The position numbers and the translations under genes are program-made. The notes under the pieces are model-generated. The model had not been told where the DNA came from, made no database searches, and worked only from the letters and a program-made list of their open reading frames with translations. Positions 8,783 through 17,247 of a stretch of DNA of 64,000 nt are shown here, piece after piece (position 1 is the stretch's first letter; each line of letters opens with the position of its first letter). The stretch is from Kluyvera georgiana ATCC 51603 (GTDB lineage Bacteria; Pseudomonadota; Gammaproteobacteria; Enterobacterales; Enterobacteriaceae): the NCBI RefSeq assembly GCF_001654985.1, contig NZ_LXEU01000010.1:47384-111383 (forward strand), written 5' to 3'.

Positions 8783-9853
8783 ATGGCAGGACTGAAATTA
8801 CAGGCAGTAAGCAAAAGCTGGGACGGCAAAACCCAGGTGATTCAACCGCTGACGTTGGACGTGGCGGACGGCGAGTTTATTGTGATGGTCGGCCCGTCGG
8901 GCTGCGGTAAGTCCACGCTGCTGCGCATGGTGGCCGGGCTGGAGCGAGTGACCAGCGGCGACATCTGGATCGATCGCAAGCGCGTCACCGAAATGGAGCC
9001 GAAGGATCGCGGCATTGCGATGGTGTTCCAGAACTACGCCCTCTACCCGCATATGAGCGTGGAAGAGAACATGGCCTGGGGGCTGAAAATTCGCGGCATG
9101 GGGAAAGCGCATATCGCGGAAAAGGTGCAGGAAGCCGCACGTATTCTTGAGCTGGATGGCCTGCTGAAGCGCCGTCCGCGCGAACTGTCCGGCGGCCAGC
9201 GCCAGCGCGTGGCGATGGGGCGCGCCATCGTGCGCGACCCGGCGGTGTTCCTGTTTGATGAGCCGCTCTCTAACCTCGATGCCAAGCTGCGCGTGCAGAT
9301 GCGTCTTGAACTACAGCAGTTGCATCGTCGTCTGAAAACAACCTCGCTTTATGTCACCCACGACCAGGTGGAGGCGATGACCCTTGCCCAGCGGGTGATG
9401 GTGATGAACAAAGGGATTGCCGAGCAGATAGGCACGCCGGTAGAGGTGTATGAGAAACCGACCAGCCGCTTTGTGGCGAGCTTTATCGGTAGCCCGGCAA
9501 TGAACCTGCTGGAGGGCCAACTGGATGCGTCAGGCACGCGCTTTGTATTGCCCAATGGAATGCAGCTCCCGCTTCCGGCTGAGCGTCGTGAATATGCCGG
9601 GCGTCGCATGACGCTGGGTATCCGCCCGGAACATATTGCGCTAAGCTCGCAGGCGGAAGGCGGCGTGCCGATGGTCATCGATACGCTGGAAATTTTAGGT
9701 GCAGATAACCTGGCGCACGGGCGCTTTGGCGAATTGAAAATGGTGGTTCGCCTGCCGCACCAGCAGCGCCCGAATGCGGGCAGCACGCTGTGGCTACATC
9801 TGCCGGATGAACATCTGCACCTCTTTGACGGTGAAACAGGAATGCGAGTATGA
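8783..9853 (+). CDS. ugpC: UgpC, ATPase of the glycerol-3-phosphate importer
   Basis: MalK-like ATPase, 356 residues starting at [13 protein letters not shown], the E. coli length. A slightly longer frame begins 12 bp upstream inside ugpE. Walker A GPSGCGKS is at 37-44, the signature is LSGGQRQR, Walker B is [12 protein letters not shown] and the switch histidine lies in LYVTHDQ. The C-terminal third (from about residue 240) is the TOBE/OB regulatory domain that in UgpC is reported to mediate inhibition by phosphate. Its last bases overlap ugpQ by ATGA. Confidence 0.97.
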   Translation: MAGLKLQAVSKSWDGKTQVIQPLTLDVADGEFIVMVGPSGCGKSTLLRMVAGLERVTSGDIWIDRKRVTEMEPKDRGIAMVFQNYALYPHMSVEENMAWGLKIRGMGKAHIAEKVQEAARILELDGLLKRRPRELSGGQRQRVAMGRAIVRDPAVFLFDEPLSNLDAKLRVQMRLELQQLHRRLKTTSLYVTHDQVEAMTLAQRVMVMNKGIAEQIGTPVEVYEKPTSRFVASFIGSPAMNLLEGQLDASGTRFVLPNGMQLPLPAERREYAGRRMTLGIRPEHIALSSQAEGGVPMVIDTLEILGADNLAHGRFGELKMVVRLPHQQRPNAGSTLWLHLPDEHLHLFDGETGMRV

Positions 9854-10590
9854 GCAACTGGCCCTATCCTCATATCGTCGCCCATCGCGGCGGCGGCAAA
9901 TTAGCGCCGGAAAATACACTGGCGGCGATCGACGTGGGTGCGCGCTACGGGCATACCATGATTGAGTTTGATGCCAAGCTGTCGAAAGACGGGCAGATCT
10001 TTCTGCTGCATGACGATAATCTCGAACGCACCAGCAACGGCTGGGGCGTGGCGGGGGATTTGAACTGGCAGGATCTGCTGCGTGTGGACGCGGGCAGCTG
10101 GTTTGCCAGCAGCTTTAAGGGCGAGCCGCTGCCGCTGCTGTCGCAGGTGGCGGAACGCTGCCGCCAGCACGGCATGATGGCGAATATTGAGATTAAACCC
10201 ACCACCGGCACCGGCCCGCTGACCGGCAAAGCCGTGGCGCTGGCCGCCCGCGAGCTGTGGGCCAACATGACGCCACCGCTGCTCTCATCGTTTGAAATTG
10301 ATGCGCTGGAAGCGGCGCAGCTTGCCGCCCCGGAGCTACCGCGCGGCCTGTTGCTCGACGAGTGGCGCGACGACTGGCGTGAGTTGACCACGCGGCTAGG
10401 CTGCGTTTCGATTCACCTCAACCATCGTTTACTCGATGAGGCGCGCGTGGACGCGTTGCGCGACGCCGGGCTGAAGATTCTGGTGTACACCGTGAACTCG
10501 CCCCAACGCGCGGCGGAGCTGCTGCGCTGGGGCGTGAACTGCATCTGTACCGATGCGATTGACGTGATTGGGCCGGATTTCCAGCCTTAA
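9850..10590 (+). CDS. ugpQ: UgpQ, glycerophosphodiester phosphodiesterase
   Basis: Cytoplasmic enzyme that hydrolyses glycerophosphodiesters to sn-glycerol-3-phosphate plus an alcohol as they are brought in by UgpBAEC. It has 246 residues and a TIM-barrel GDPD fold. Active-site motifs are [12 protein letters not shown] near residue 14, [10 protein letters not shown] followed by [15 protein letters not shown] near residues 38-60, and NIEIKPT near residue 114. It ends the ugp operon. Its stop overlaps tail to tail with the end of yhhA on the other strand. Confidence 0.96.
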   Translation: MSNWPYPHIVAHRGGGKLAPENTLAAIDVGARYGHTMIEFDAKLSKDGQIFLLHDDNLERTSNGWGVAGDLNWQDLLRVDAGSWFASSFKGEPLPLLSQVAERCRQHGMMANIEIKPTTGTGPLTGKAVALAARELWANMTPPLLSSFEIDALEAAQLAAPELPRGLLLDEWRDDWRELTTRLGCVSIHLNHRLLDEARVDALRDAGLKILVYTVNSPQRAAELLRWGVNCICTDAIDVIGPDFQP

Positions 10591-10907
10591 TACTGCTTCA
10601 GCATGCCGCCGTTATTGTTGGGCAGCGGCTGCTGATTCGGCGTGAGCATGCCCGGCTGGGCCTGCTGCACGCGCTGCTGGTTGGCTTTGAGCTGGTTTTG
10701 CAGATGCAGCTGTTGCTGCTGCGTCTGCACCTGCCGCTGTTGATTCAGCATCCCTTTCTGCTGCTGTTGTTGGTTCAACATTCGCGACTGCATGCGCTGC
10801 TGGCTGGGGATCTCATAACCCGGCTGGTTCGGGTTATTGTCGATGTTCAACGGCGCAGCCAGCGCGGTAAACGGCAGCAGCGCTGCGAGAATCAGTAATC
10901 GTTTCAT
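10587..10907 (-). CDS. yhhA: YhhA, small secreted glutamine-rich protein (DUF2756)
   Basis: A 106-residue protein with a signal peptide ([17 protein letters not shown]) followed by [20 protein letters not shown], recognisable as YhhA. The rest is low-complexity, rich in Gln with repeated MLNQQ/QQQ. From memory the E. coli protein is about 146 residues, so this copy lacks much of the C-terminal part and ends with [11 protein letters not shown] chose the second ATG, seven bases after AGGAGG, in preference to the first at 10910. It is divergent from ggt. Its function is unknown. Confidence 0.8.
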   Translation of the reverse strand: MKRLLILAALLPFTALAAPLNIDNNPNQPGYEIPSQQRMQSRMLNQQQQQKGMLNQQRQVQTQQQQLHLQNQLKANQQRVQQAQPGMLTPNQQPLPNNNGGMLKQY

Positions 10908-11026
10908 CATCTTTCCTCCTTGTAGGGGATCTCTTAAGTTTACTCCTTTCCCGCCAGAACGAGGATTATTTCAGCATTATGAACCAGGCTTAGTGGGGAC
11001 CTCACCGCACGCTCTGGAGAATGATG

Positions 11027-12772
11027 ATGATAACAACGCCGACGTTTATCCGCCGGGTAGCTCTTGCTGCTCTGCTCTCAGGAAGCTGTTTTAGCGCCGT
11101 AGCCGCGCCGCCTCCGCCTCCCGTCTCCTATGGCGTGGAAGAAGATGTGTTTCACCCCGTGCGCGCTCAGCAGGGGATGGTGGCCTCGGTGGATGCCGCT
11201 GCGACTCAGGTTGGCGTGGAGATTCTGCGCCAGGGCGGTAACGCCGTGGATGCGGCGGTCGCGGTCGGCTATGCGCTGGCGGTGACGCACCCGCAGGCCG
11301 GGAACCTTGGCGGGGGAGGATTTATGCTGCTGCGTACCAAAGACGGTAAAACCACGGCGATCGATTTCCGTGAAATGGCCCCGGAGCAGGCGACGCGTGA
11401 CATGTTCCTCGACGATCACGGCAACCCGGACAGTAAAAAATCGCTGACCTCACATCTCGCCTCCGGCACGCCGGGCACCGTCGCCGGTTTCTCGCTGGCG
11501 CTGGAAAAATACGGCACTCTGCCGCTCAACAAAGTGATTTGCCCGGCGTTGAAGCTGGCGCAAGAGGGTTTTATCGTTAACGATGCGCTGGCCGACGATC
11601 TGAAAACCTACGGCAGCGAAGTGCTGCCCAATCATGCCAACAGTAAAGCGATATTCTGGAAAAACGATGAACCGCTGAAGAAGGGCGACAAGCTGGTGCA
11701 GGCCAATCTGGCGAAAAGCCTGGTGCTGATAGCCGAGCACGGGCCGGATGCGTTCTACAAAGGGGCGATTGCCGATCAGATTGCCGAAGAGATGCAGAAA
11801 AACGGCGGATTGATGAGCAAGGCCGATCTGGCGAATTACAAGGCCGTCGAGCGCACGCCGATTAGCGGCACGTATCGCGGCTATGAAGTATTCTCTATGC
11901 CGCCGCCGTCTTCCGGCGGGATTCACATCGTGCAAATTCTTAATATTCTGGAAAACTTCGATCTGCATAAATACGGTTTTGGCAGCGCCGACGCGATGCA
12001 GCTGATGGCGGAAGCCGAAAAGCATGCCTACGCTGACCGCTCGGAATACCTCGGTGACCCGGACTTTGTGAAGGTACCGTGGCAGGCGCTGACCAACAAA
12101 GCCTACGCTAAATCGATTGCCGACCAGATTGATATCAACAAAGCCAAGCCTTCCAGCCAGATTAAACCCGGCAAGCTGGCGCCGTATGAAAGCAACCAGA
12201 CCACCCATTTCTCGGTGGTGGATAAAGACGGCAATGCGGTGGCGGTGACCTACACCCTTAATACCACCTTTGGTACCGGCATCGTGGCGGGTAACACCGG
12301 CATTCTGCTGAATAACGAAATGGATGACTTCTCCGCTAAGCCCGGCGTGCCGAACGTCTATGGGCTGGTGGGCGGCGATGCCAACGCGGTTGGGCCGAAG
12401 AAACGTCCGCTGTCGTCGATGTCGCCAACGATTGTGGTGAAAGACGGTAAAACCTGGCTGGTGACCGGTAGCCCGGGCGGTAGCCGTATTATCACTACGG
12501 TGCTGCAAATGGTGGTCAATAGCATCGATTTTGGTATGAACGTGGCGGAAGCAACCAACGCACCGCGTTTCCACCACCAGTGGATGCCGGACGAACTGCG
12601 GGTCGAGAAGGGCTTTAGCCCGGACACGCTCAAGCTGCTGGAAGCGAAAGGACAGAAGGTGGCGCTGAAAGAGGCGATGGGCAGCACGCAGAGCATTATG
12701 GTGGACCCGGATGGGACGCTGTATGGGGCCTCGGACCCGCGTTCGCCGGATGATTTGACGGCGGGGTACTAG
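11027..12772 (+). CDS. ggt: Gamma-glutamyltranspeptidase
   Basis: Periplasmic enzyme that cleaves glutathione and other gamma-glutamyl compounds and transfers the gamma-glutamyl group. It is made as a proenzyme that cuts itself before a catalytic threonine. A signal peptide precedes APPPPPVSYGVEED. The autocleavage and nucleophile site is in NQTTHFSVVD (Thr about 392), with PLSSMSPT and GSPGGSRI lining the active site further on. Three consecutive ATG codons open the frame (11021, 11024, 11027). The third is best spaced from GGAGA and gives 581 residues, close to the 580 of E. coli; 11021 would add two. Confidence 0.96.
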   Translation: MITTPTFIRRVALAALLSGSCFSAVAAPPPPPVSYGVEEDVFHPVRAQQGMVASVDAAATQVGVEILRQGGNAVDAAVAVGYALAVTHPQAGNLGGGGFMLLRTKDGKTTAIDFREMAPEQATRDMFLDDHGNPDSKKSLTSHLASGTPGTVAGFSLALEKYGTLPLNKVICPALKLAQEGFIVNDALADDLKTYGSEVLPNHANSKAIFWKNDEPLKKGDKLVQANLAKSLVLIAEHGPDAFYKGAIADQIAEEMQKNGGLMSKADLANYKAVERTPISGTYRGYEVFSMPPPSSGGIHIVQILNILENFDLHKYGFGSADAMQLMAEAEKHAYADRSEYLGDPDFVKVPWQALTNKAYAKSIADQIDINKAKPSSQIKPGKLAPYESNQTTHFSVVDKDGNAVAVTYTLNTTFGTGIVAGNTGILLNNEMDDFSAKPGVPNVYGLVGGDANAVGPKKRPLSSMSPTIVVKDGKTWLVTGSPGGSRIITTVLQMVVNSIDFGMNVAEATNAPRFHHQWMPDELRVEKGFSPDTLKLLEAKGQKVALKEAMGSTQSIMVDPDGTLYGASDPRSPDDLTAGY

Positions 12773-12776
12773 TTTA

Positions 12777-12857
12777 ATTGCCGGGTGGCGGCTTCGCCTT
12801 ACCGGGCTTACAGGGTTAACCTTTGTAGGCCCGGTAAGCGTAGCGCCACCGGGCAAT
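12777..12857. repeat. REP/BIME pair between ggt and yhhY
   Basis: Two inverted REP units, GCCGGGTGGCGGCTTCGCC and its partner ending GCGCCACCGGGCAA, joined by a short spacer. They lie between the convergent 3' ends of ggt and yhhY and probably act as transcript-end hairpins. Confidence 0.85.
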
Positions 12858-12859
12858 GG

Positions 12860-13348
12860 TTACTTCACCCGCGCCATAAAGTACGCATCCACATACTCCC
12901 CATTACGCAGCGCATAGTTGCGCCCGGTGCCTTCAATCTCAAACCCGTGCTTTTGATACACCGCCACCGCCGGCGCGTTATCGACAAATACGGTGAGTTC
13001 AATACGGTCGACGCGCAGCCAGTTGTCGCACATATCGATCATGGTGCGCATGAGCGCGCTGGCGACGCCGCGATTTTGCCAGCGGGTATCGACGCAAATA
13101 CCGAAGTCGGCGACGTGGCTGCGGCGAGGGCGTTGGGGAATGGCAATACTGAGGTGCCCAACCACCTGTTCATCGATGCAGGCGACCAGCTGTTTGATGC
13201 CCGTCTGGTCGGCTAGCCGTTCTTGCCACATATGGCTGGAAGGATGAGGTACCTGTAGCGTGTTGTGGTACACCTCCGGCTGGGCGTGGATCTGACGGAT
13301 AGCGTCGAAATCTTTGGGTTCAGCGTGGCGTATCACGATGTCACTCAT
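12860..13348 (-). CDS. yhhY: YhhY/AaaT, GNAT-family amino acid N-acetyltransferase
   Basis: A 162-residue GNAT acetyltransferase of the same length as E. coli YhhY, which has been described as an acyltransferase acting on free amino acids such as methionine and phenylalanine. The acetyl-CoA motif A appears as DFGICVDTRWQNRGVASALM around residues 82-101. The C-terminal part FVDNAPAVAVYQKHGFEIEGTG is the typical GNAT motif B region. It is monocistronic, convergent with ggt and divergent from the ryhB/yhhX side. Confidence 0.93.
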   Translation of the reverse strand: MSDIVIRHAEPKDFDAIRQIHAQPEVYHNTLQVPHPSSHMWQERLADQTGIKQLVACIDEQVVGHLSIAIPQRPRRSHVADFGICVDTRWQNRGVASALMRTMIDMCDNWLRVDRIELTVFVDNAPAVAVYQKHGFEIEGTGRNYALRNGEYVDAYFMARVK

Positions 13349-13448
13349 TCTTCATTTCCTTTGTGGTGTAAAAGTCCCTTTTAACATCATTGATTTTGAA
13401 ATGTGCGTCAATTGGCTTTTTTTGCAAAAATCACTGGACAGTTGCGAA

Positions 13449-13463
13449 TGAGAATGATTATTA
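13449..13463 (+). promoter_or_regulatory. Fur box at the ryhB promoter
   Basis: TGAGAATGATTATTA matches the 7-1-7 Fur consensus TGATAATGATTATCA at 13 of 15 positions. It overlaps the -10 region just upstream of the presumed RyhB start at about 13471. Iron-loaded Fur represses ryhB in E. coli. Confidence 0.85.
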
Positions 13464-13470
13464 TTGTCCT

Positions 13471-13564
13471 GCATTCAGGGCGTCCTTGCGGAGTTCCTGA
13501 AAGCACGACATTGCTCACATTGCTTCCAGTATTACTTTAGCCAGCTTATTGCTGGCTTTTTTTT
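13471..13564 (+). ncRNA. ryhB: RyhB, iron-stress small RNA
   Basis: About 94 nt of Hfq-dependent sRNA that pairs with mRNAs of iron-using proteins when iron is scarce. The conserved core is intact (AAGCACGACATTGCTCAC then ATTGCTTCCAGTATTA). The 3' end is a terminator with AGCCAGC (13539-13545), loop TTATT, GCTGGCT (13551-13557) and a T-run. It sits between yhhY and yhhX, as in E. coli, under a Fur box. The 5' stem differs from the E. coli sequence but keeps GCGGAG and CCTGAA. The exact 5' end is estimated by alignment to the remembered E. coli RNA. Confidence 0.92.
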
Positions 13565-13614
13565 GCCTTTCATTGCGCTATGGTATTCAGCAAACACTTC
13601 AAAAGGACTGAACC

Positions 13615-14652
13615 ATGACTCTGCACTGCGCCTTCATCGGCTTTGGCAAAAGCACCACCCGCTACCATCTTCCCTACGTTCTGCACCGCAAAACCGACTG
13701 GCACGTGGCGCATATCTATCGCCGCAGCCCAAAGCCGGACGAGCAGGCACCGCAATATGCGCACATTCACTTCACCAGCGAGCTAAACGATATTCTGCAC
13801 GACCCGCAGGTGAAGCTGGTGGTGGTTTGCACCCATGCTGATAGCCACTTTGAGTATGCGAAAAAAGCGCTGCAAGCCGGTAAAAACGTGCTGGTAGAGA
13901 AACCGTTCACTCCGACGCTGGCGGAAGCGAAGGAACTGTTTGCGCTGGCGAAAAGCAAAGGGCTGACCGTCTCGCCGTATCAGAACCGTCGCTTTGACTC
14001 CTGCTTCCTGACCGCCAAAAAAGCCATTGAGAGCGGTAAGCTGGGCGAGATTGTTGAGGTAGAAAGCCACTTTGACTACTACCGCCCGGAAGCGCCGACC
14101 CAGCCGGGCCGTCCGCAGGACGGCGCGTTTTATGGCCTTGGCGTACACACCATGGACCAAATCATCTCGCTGTTTGGCCGCCCGGATCATGCGGCGTACG
14201 ACATTCGCAGCCTGCGCAACCCGGCCAATCCGGATGATACCTTTGAAGCACAGCTGTTTTACGGCAACCTGAAGGCGATTGTGAAAACCAGCCATCTGGT
14301 GAAAATCGACTACCCGAAATTTATCGTGCACGGCACCAAAGGCTCCTTCGTGAAGTACGGTATCGATCAGCAGGAAACCAGCCTGAAAGCGGGCATTATG
14401 CCGGGCGATGCGGGCTTCGCGGCGGACAGTTCACTGGCGCAGCTGGAGTACGTCAACGAGGCGGGGGAAACGGTAAAAGAGCAGTGGCAGGCCGAGCGTG
14501 GCGACTATGGTCGCGTGTACGATGCGCTGTATCAGACGCTGACCCACGGTGTGCCGAATTTCGTCAAGGAAACTGAGGCTCTCACCAATATGGAACTGCT
14601 TGAACGCGCCTTTGAGCAGCCGTCTCCTGCCACGATTACCCTTGCCAAATAA
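13615..14652 (+). CDS. yhhX: YhhX, Gfo/Idh/MocA-family oxidoreductase
   Basis: A 345-residue NAD(P)-dependent dehydrogenase of unknown substrate. The N-terminal Rossmann fold begins CAFIGFGKSTTRYH, and the EKP motif occurs in VLVEKPFTPT near residue 93-102. The C-terminal alpha/beta domain carries DYYRPEAP and a conserved HTMDQ. Length and sequence match E. coli YhhX. It starts 50 bp after the RyhB terminator with ribosome site AAGGAC. Read-through from the iron-regulated ryhB promoter is possible. Confidence 0.93.
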   Translation: MTLHCAFIGFGKSTTRYHLPYVLHRKTDWHVAHIYRRSPKPDEQAPQYAHIHFTSELNDILHDPQVKLVVVCTHADSHFEYAKKALQAGKNVLVEKPFTPTLAEAKELFALAKSKGLTVSPYQNRRFDSCFLTAKKAIESGKLGEIVEVESHFDYYRPEAPTQPGRPQDGAFYGLGVHTMDQIISLFGRPDHAAYDIRSLRNPANPDDTFEAQLFYGNLKAIVKTSHLVKIDYPKFIVHGTKGSFVKYGIDQQETSLKAGIMPGDAGFAADSSLAQLEYVNEAGETVKEQWQAERGDYGRVYDALYQTLTHGVPNFVKETEALTNMELLERAFEQPSPATITLAK

Positions 14653-14661
14653 GTAAAAATG

Positions 14662-14700
14662 GCTCCTCTGCTCTTGTTCATATTTTTTGAACAGAGGAGT
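14662..14700 (+). terminator. Stem-loop after yhhX
   Basis: CTCCTCTG pairs with CAGAGGAG, and TGTTCA pairs with TGAACA around a T-rich loop. Only a short T stretch follows, so termination strength is uncertain. Confidence 0.55.
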
Positions 14701-14772
14701 CAATTTTCACCCACTATCATCCTGCGCGGTTTACGTCCAAACTTGTTTCATCGAAACATGAGGGGGTAAAAA

Positions 14773-15468
14773 ATGATTTTCTTACGTAAAGCAAATGAAC
14801 GTGGTCACGCGAATCATGGTTGGCTGGATTCCTGGCATACCTTCTCTTTTGCCGACTACTACGATCCGAATTACATGGGCTTCTCGGCGCTGCGCGTCAT
14901 TAACGATGACGTGATTGATGCAGGCCAGGGGTTCGGTACTCACCCGCATAAAGACATGGAAATCCTGACCTACGTGCTGGAAGGCGCCGTGGAGCACCAG
15001 GACAGCATGGGTAACAAAGAGCAGGTTCCGGCGGGCGAGTTCCAGATTATGAGCGCCGGTACCGGGGTGCGTCACTCTGAGTACAACCCAAGCGCCACCG
15101 ATAAGCTGCACCTGTATCAGATCTGGATCATTCCAGAAAAAACCGGCATCACGCCGCGCTACGAACAGCGTCGCTTCGACGCCGCGCAGGGCAAGCAGCT
15201 GGTGCTGTCGCCGGATGCGCGTGAAGGTTCGCTGAAGGTTTACCAGGATATGGAGCTGTACCGCTGGGCGCTGGCAAAAGGCGAACAATCGGTGCACCAG
15301 ATTGCCGCCGACCGCCGCGTGTGGATTCAGGTAGTGAAAGGCGAAGTCTCGATTAATGGCACCAAAGCCACCACCAGCGATGGTCTGGCGATTTGGGACG
15401 AGCAGGCGATTTCGGTTCACGCCGACAGCGAAAGTGAAATTTTACTCTTCGATCTGCCGCCAGTTTGA
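14773..15468 (+). CDS. yhhW: YhhW, pirin-family bicupin (quercetin 2,3-dioxygenase)
   Basis: A 231-residue pirin-like bicupin. Metal ligands are visible at His57, His59, His101 and Glu103 (GTHPHKDMEI and VRHSEYNP), the same positions as in E. coli YhhW. That enzyme has quercetinase activity in vitro, but its physiological substrate is unknown. It is preceded by AGGGGG and starts at ATG 14773. It lies just upstream of gntR on the same strand, separated by a strong stem-loop. Confidence 0.94.
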   Translation: MIFLRKANERGHANHGWLDSWHTFSFADYYDPNYMGFSALRVINDDVIDAGQGFGTHPHKDMEILTYVLEGAVEHQDSMGNKEQVPAGEFQIMSAGTGVRHSEYNPSATDKLHLYQIWIIPEKTGITPRYEQRRFDAAQGKQLVLSPDAREGSLKVYQDMELYRWALAKGEQSVHQIAADRRVWIQVVKGEVSINGTKATTSDGLAIWDEQAISVHADSESEILLFDLPPV

Positions 15469-15486
15469 TCCGTCTTAAATAATTAG

Positions 15487-15518
15487 CGCAACCTCCCCAA
15501 TCTTGCGGGGAGGTTGCG
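15487..15518 (+). terminator. Stem-loop between yhhW and gntR
   Basis: CGCAACCTCCCC and GGGGAGGTTGCG form a 12-bp perfect stem over a short loop. It lacks a strong T-run, so it may terminate partially or protect the yhhW transcript. Confidence 0.7.
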
Positions 15519-15570
15519 TCATCTCCGTGGTAAACTTCAGCAATATTTCACCTTTGTTTGCCACTGGACG

Positions 15571-16566
15571 ATGAAAAAGAAAAGACCCGTACTTCAGGAT
15601 GTTGCCGATCGCGTTGGCGTAACCAAAATGACGGTGAGCCGTTTTTTACGTAACCCGGAGCAGGTTTCCGAAGCGTTACGCGGTAAAATTGCGGCGGCGC
15701 TTGACGATCTGGGCTATATCCCCAACCGGGCCCCCGATATTCTCTCCAATGCTACCAGCCGCGCCATCGGCGTGCTGCTGCCCTCATTAACCAACCAGGT
15801 CTTTGCGGAAGTGCTGCGCGGCGTGGAAAGCGTCACCGACGCCCACGGCTATCAGACGATGCTTGCCCACTACGGCTACAAGCCGGAAATGGAGCAGGAG
15901 CGCCTGGAGTCGATGCTCTCCTGGAACATTGACGGCCTGATTCTGACTGAACGTACCCACACGCCGCGTACCCTCAAGATGATCGAAGTGGCCGGTATTC
16001 CGGTGGTTGAGCTCATGGACAGCCAGTCGCCGTGCCTCGATATCGCCGTGGGTTTCGATAACTTTGAAGCGGCGCGGCAGATGACGGCGGCGATTATCGC
16101 GCGCGGCCATCGGCATATCGCCTATTTAGGGGCGCGTCTCGATGAACGTACTATTATCAAACAGAAAGGCTACGAACAGGCGATGCTTGACGCGGGCCTG
16201 ACGCCGTACAGCGTGATGGTAGAGCAGTCGTCGTCTTACACTTCCGGCATCGAACTGATGCGCCAGGCACGGCGCGAATTCTCCAGGCTGGACGGCATTT
16301 TCTGTACCAACGATGACCTCGCGGTCGGCGCGGCGTTTGAGTGCCAGCGTCTGGGGCTGAAAATTCCGGACGATATCGCGATTGCCGGCTTCCACGGCCA
16401 CGATATCGGCCAGGTGATGGAACCGCGTCTCGCCAGCGTCCTGACGCCGCGTGAGCGCATGGGGCGCATTGGCGCGGAGCGTCTGCTTGCCCGTATTCGC
16501 GGTGAAGTGGTGACGCCGAAGATGTTAGATTTAGGTTTCACTTTGTCACCGGGTGGTTCTATTTAG
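15571..16566 (+). CDS. gntR: GntR, LacI-family repressor of gluconate genes
   Basis: Repressor of the GntI gluconate system (gntKU, gntT), relieved by gluconate. It has 331 residues starting at MKKKRPVLQDVADRVGVTK, whose helix-turn-helix is at about residues 7-26 (VADRVGVTKMTVSRFL). The periplasmic-binding-like effector domain follows. The frame is open for 57 bp upstream but this start gives the E. coli length. Operators matching its known motif lie before gntK and gntT in this window. The ribosome site is weak. Confidence 0.97.
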   Translation: MKKKRPVLQDVADRVGVTKMTVSRFLRNPEQVSEALRGKIAAALDDLGYIPNRAPDILSNATSRAIGVLLPSLTNQVFAEVLRGVESVTDAHGYQTMLAHYGYKPEMEQERLESMLSWNIDGLILTERTHTPRTLKMIEVAGIPVVELMDSQSPCLDIAVGFDNFEAARQMTAAIIARGHRHIAYLGARLDERTIIKQKGYEQAMLDAGLTPYSVMVEQSSSYTSGIELMRQARREFSRLDGIFCTNDDLAVGAAFECQRLGLKIPDDIAIAGFHGHDIGQVMEPRLASVLTPRERMGRIGAERLLARIRGEVVTPKMLDLGFTLSPGGSI

Positions 16567-16573
16567 GCTCCAC

Positions 16574-16595
16574 AAGTTTGAACTAGATCACACAT
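16574..16595 (+). promoter_or_regulatory. CRP-like site upstream of gntKU
   Basis: TTTGA-N6-TCACA matches the CRP half-sites TGTGA and TCACA at 9 of 10 positions, with the ideal 6-base spacer. gntKU is known to be under catabolite control in E. coli, which supports the call. Confidence 0.65.
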
Positions 16596-16657
16596 ATTCA
16601 CTCATAATTCACTTCCGGCACGAATGGTTATTGCTTATCCAGTTGCTCAGCATGACA

Positions 16658-16685
16658 ATGTTACCGATAACTGTTACCCGTAACA
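16658..16685 (+). promoter_or_regulatory. Two adjacent GntR operators before gntK
   Basis: ATGTTACCGATAAC and TGTTACCCGTAACA lie back to back, both fitting the GntR palindrome TGTTAC-CNGTAACA type. They sit 29-56 bases before the gntK start, over the expected promoter, and should allow cooperative repression by GntR. Confidence 0.75.
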
Positions 16686-16713
16686 AATTCCCGGTGCCCA
16701 ACAGGAGGACGCC

Positions 16714-17247
16714 TTGAGCACGACTAACCACGATCACCACGTTTATGTACTGATGGGCGTATCCGGCAGCGGTAAATCCGCCGTTGCCAGCGAAGTCGCA
16801 CATCGCCTGAACGCCGCGTTTCTGGACGGCGATTTCCTGCACCCGCGCAGCAATATCGTCAAAATGTCCTCCGGCGAACCGCTGAATGACGACGACCGCA
16901 AGCCCTGGCTGCAGGCGCTGAACGACGCCGCGTTTGCCATGCAGCGCACGAACAAAGTCTCGCTGATTGTCTGCTCCGCGCTGAAAAAAGCGTACCGCGA
17001 CATTCTGCGTGAAGGGAACCCGAATCTCTCCTTCGTCTACCTGAAAGGGGATTTCGAGGTGATTGAGAGCCGTCTGAAAGCGCGTAAGGGCCACTTCTTC
17101 AAGACCCAGATGCTGGTGACGCAGTTCGAAACCCTGCAAGAACCGGGCGCTGACGAACGCGACGTGCTGGTGGTTGATATCGATCAGCCGCTGGAAGGCG
17201 TTATCGACAGCACCATTGAAGTGATTAACAAAGGCCGTATCGCGTGA
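16714..17247 (+). CDS. gntK: GntK, gluconate kinase
   Basis: Thermoresistant gluconokinase that phosphorylates D-gluconate to 6-phosphogluconate, feeding the Entner-Doudoroff and pentose phosphate routes. It has 177 residues. Walker A is GVSGSGKS at residues 15-22, and the conserved GDFLHPRSN and DDDRKPWL follow. The start codon is TTG at 16714, placed six bases after a strong AGGAGG. The 3' end overlaps the GTG start of gntU (GTGA), so kinase and permease are translationally coupled. Confidence 0.96.
   Translation: MSTTNHDHHVYVLMGVSGSGKSAVASEVAHRLNAAFLDGDFLHPRSNIVKMSSGEPLNDDDRKPWLQALNDAAFAMQRTNKVSLIVCSALKKAYRDILREGNPNLSFVYLKGDFEVIESRLKARKGHFFKTQMLVTQFETLQEPGADERDVLVVDIDQPLEGVIDSTIEVINKGRIA

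Noticed and set aside
11450..12856. 468-codon open frame on the minus strand inside ggt
   Set aside because: It is antisense to a clear ggt gene, has no recognisable domain and reflects codon bias of the GC-rich sense gene.
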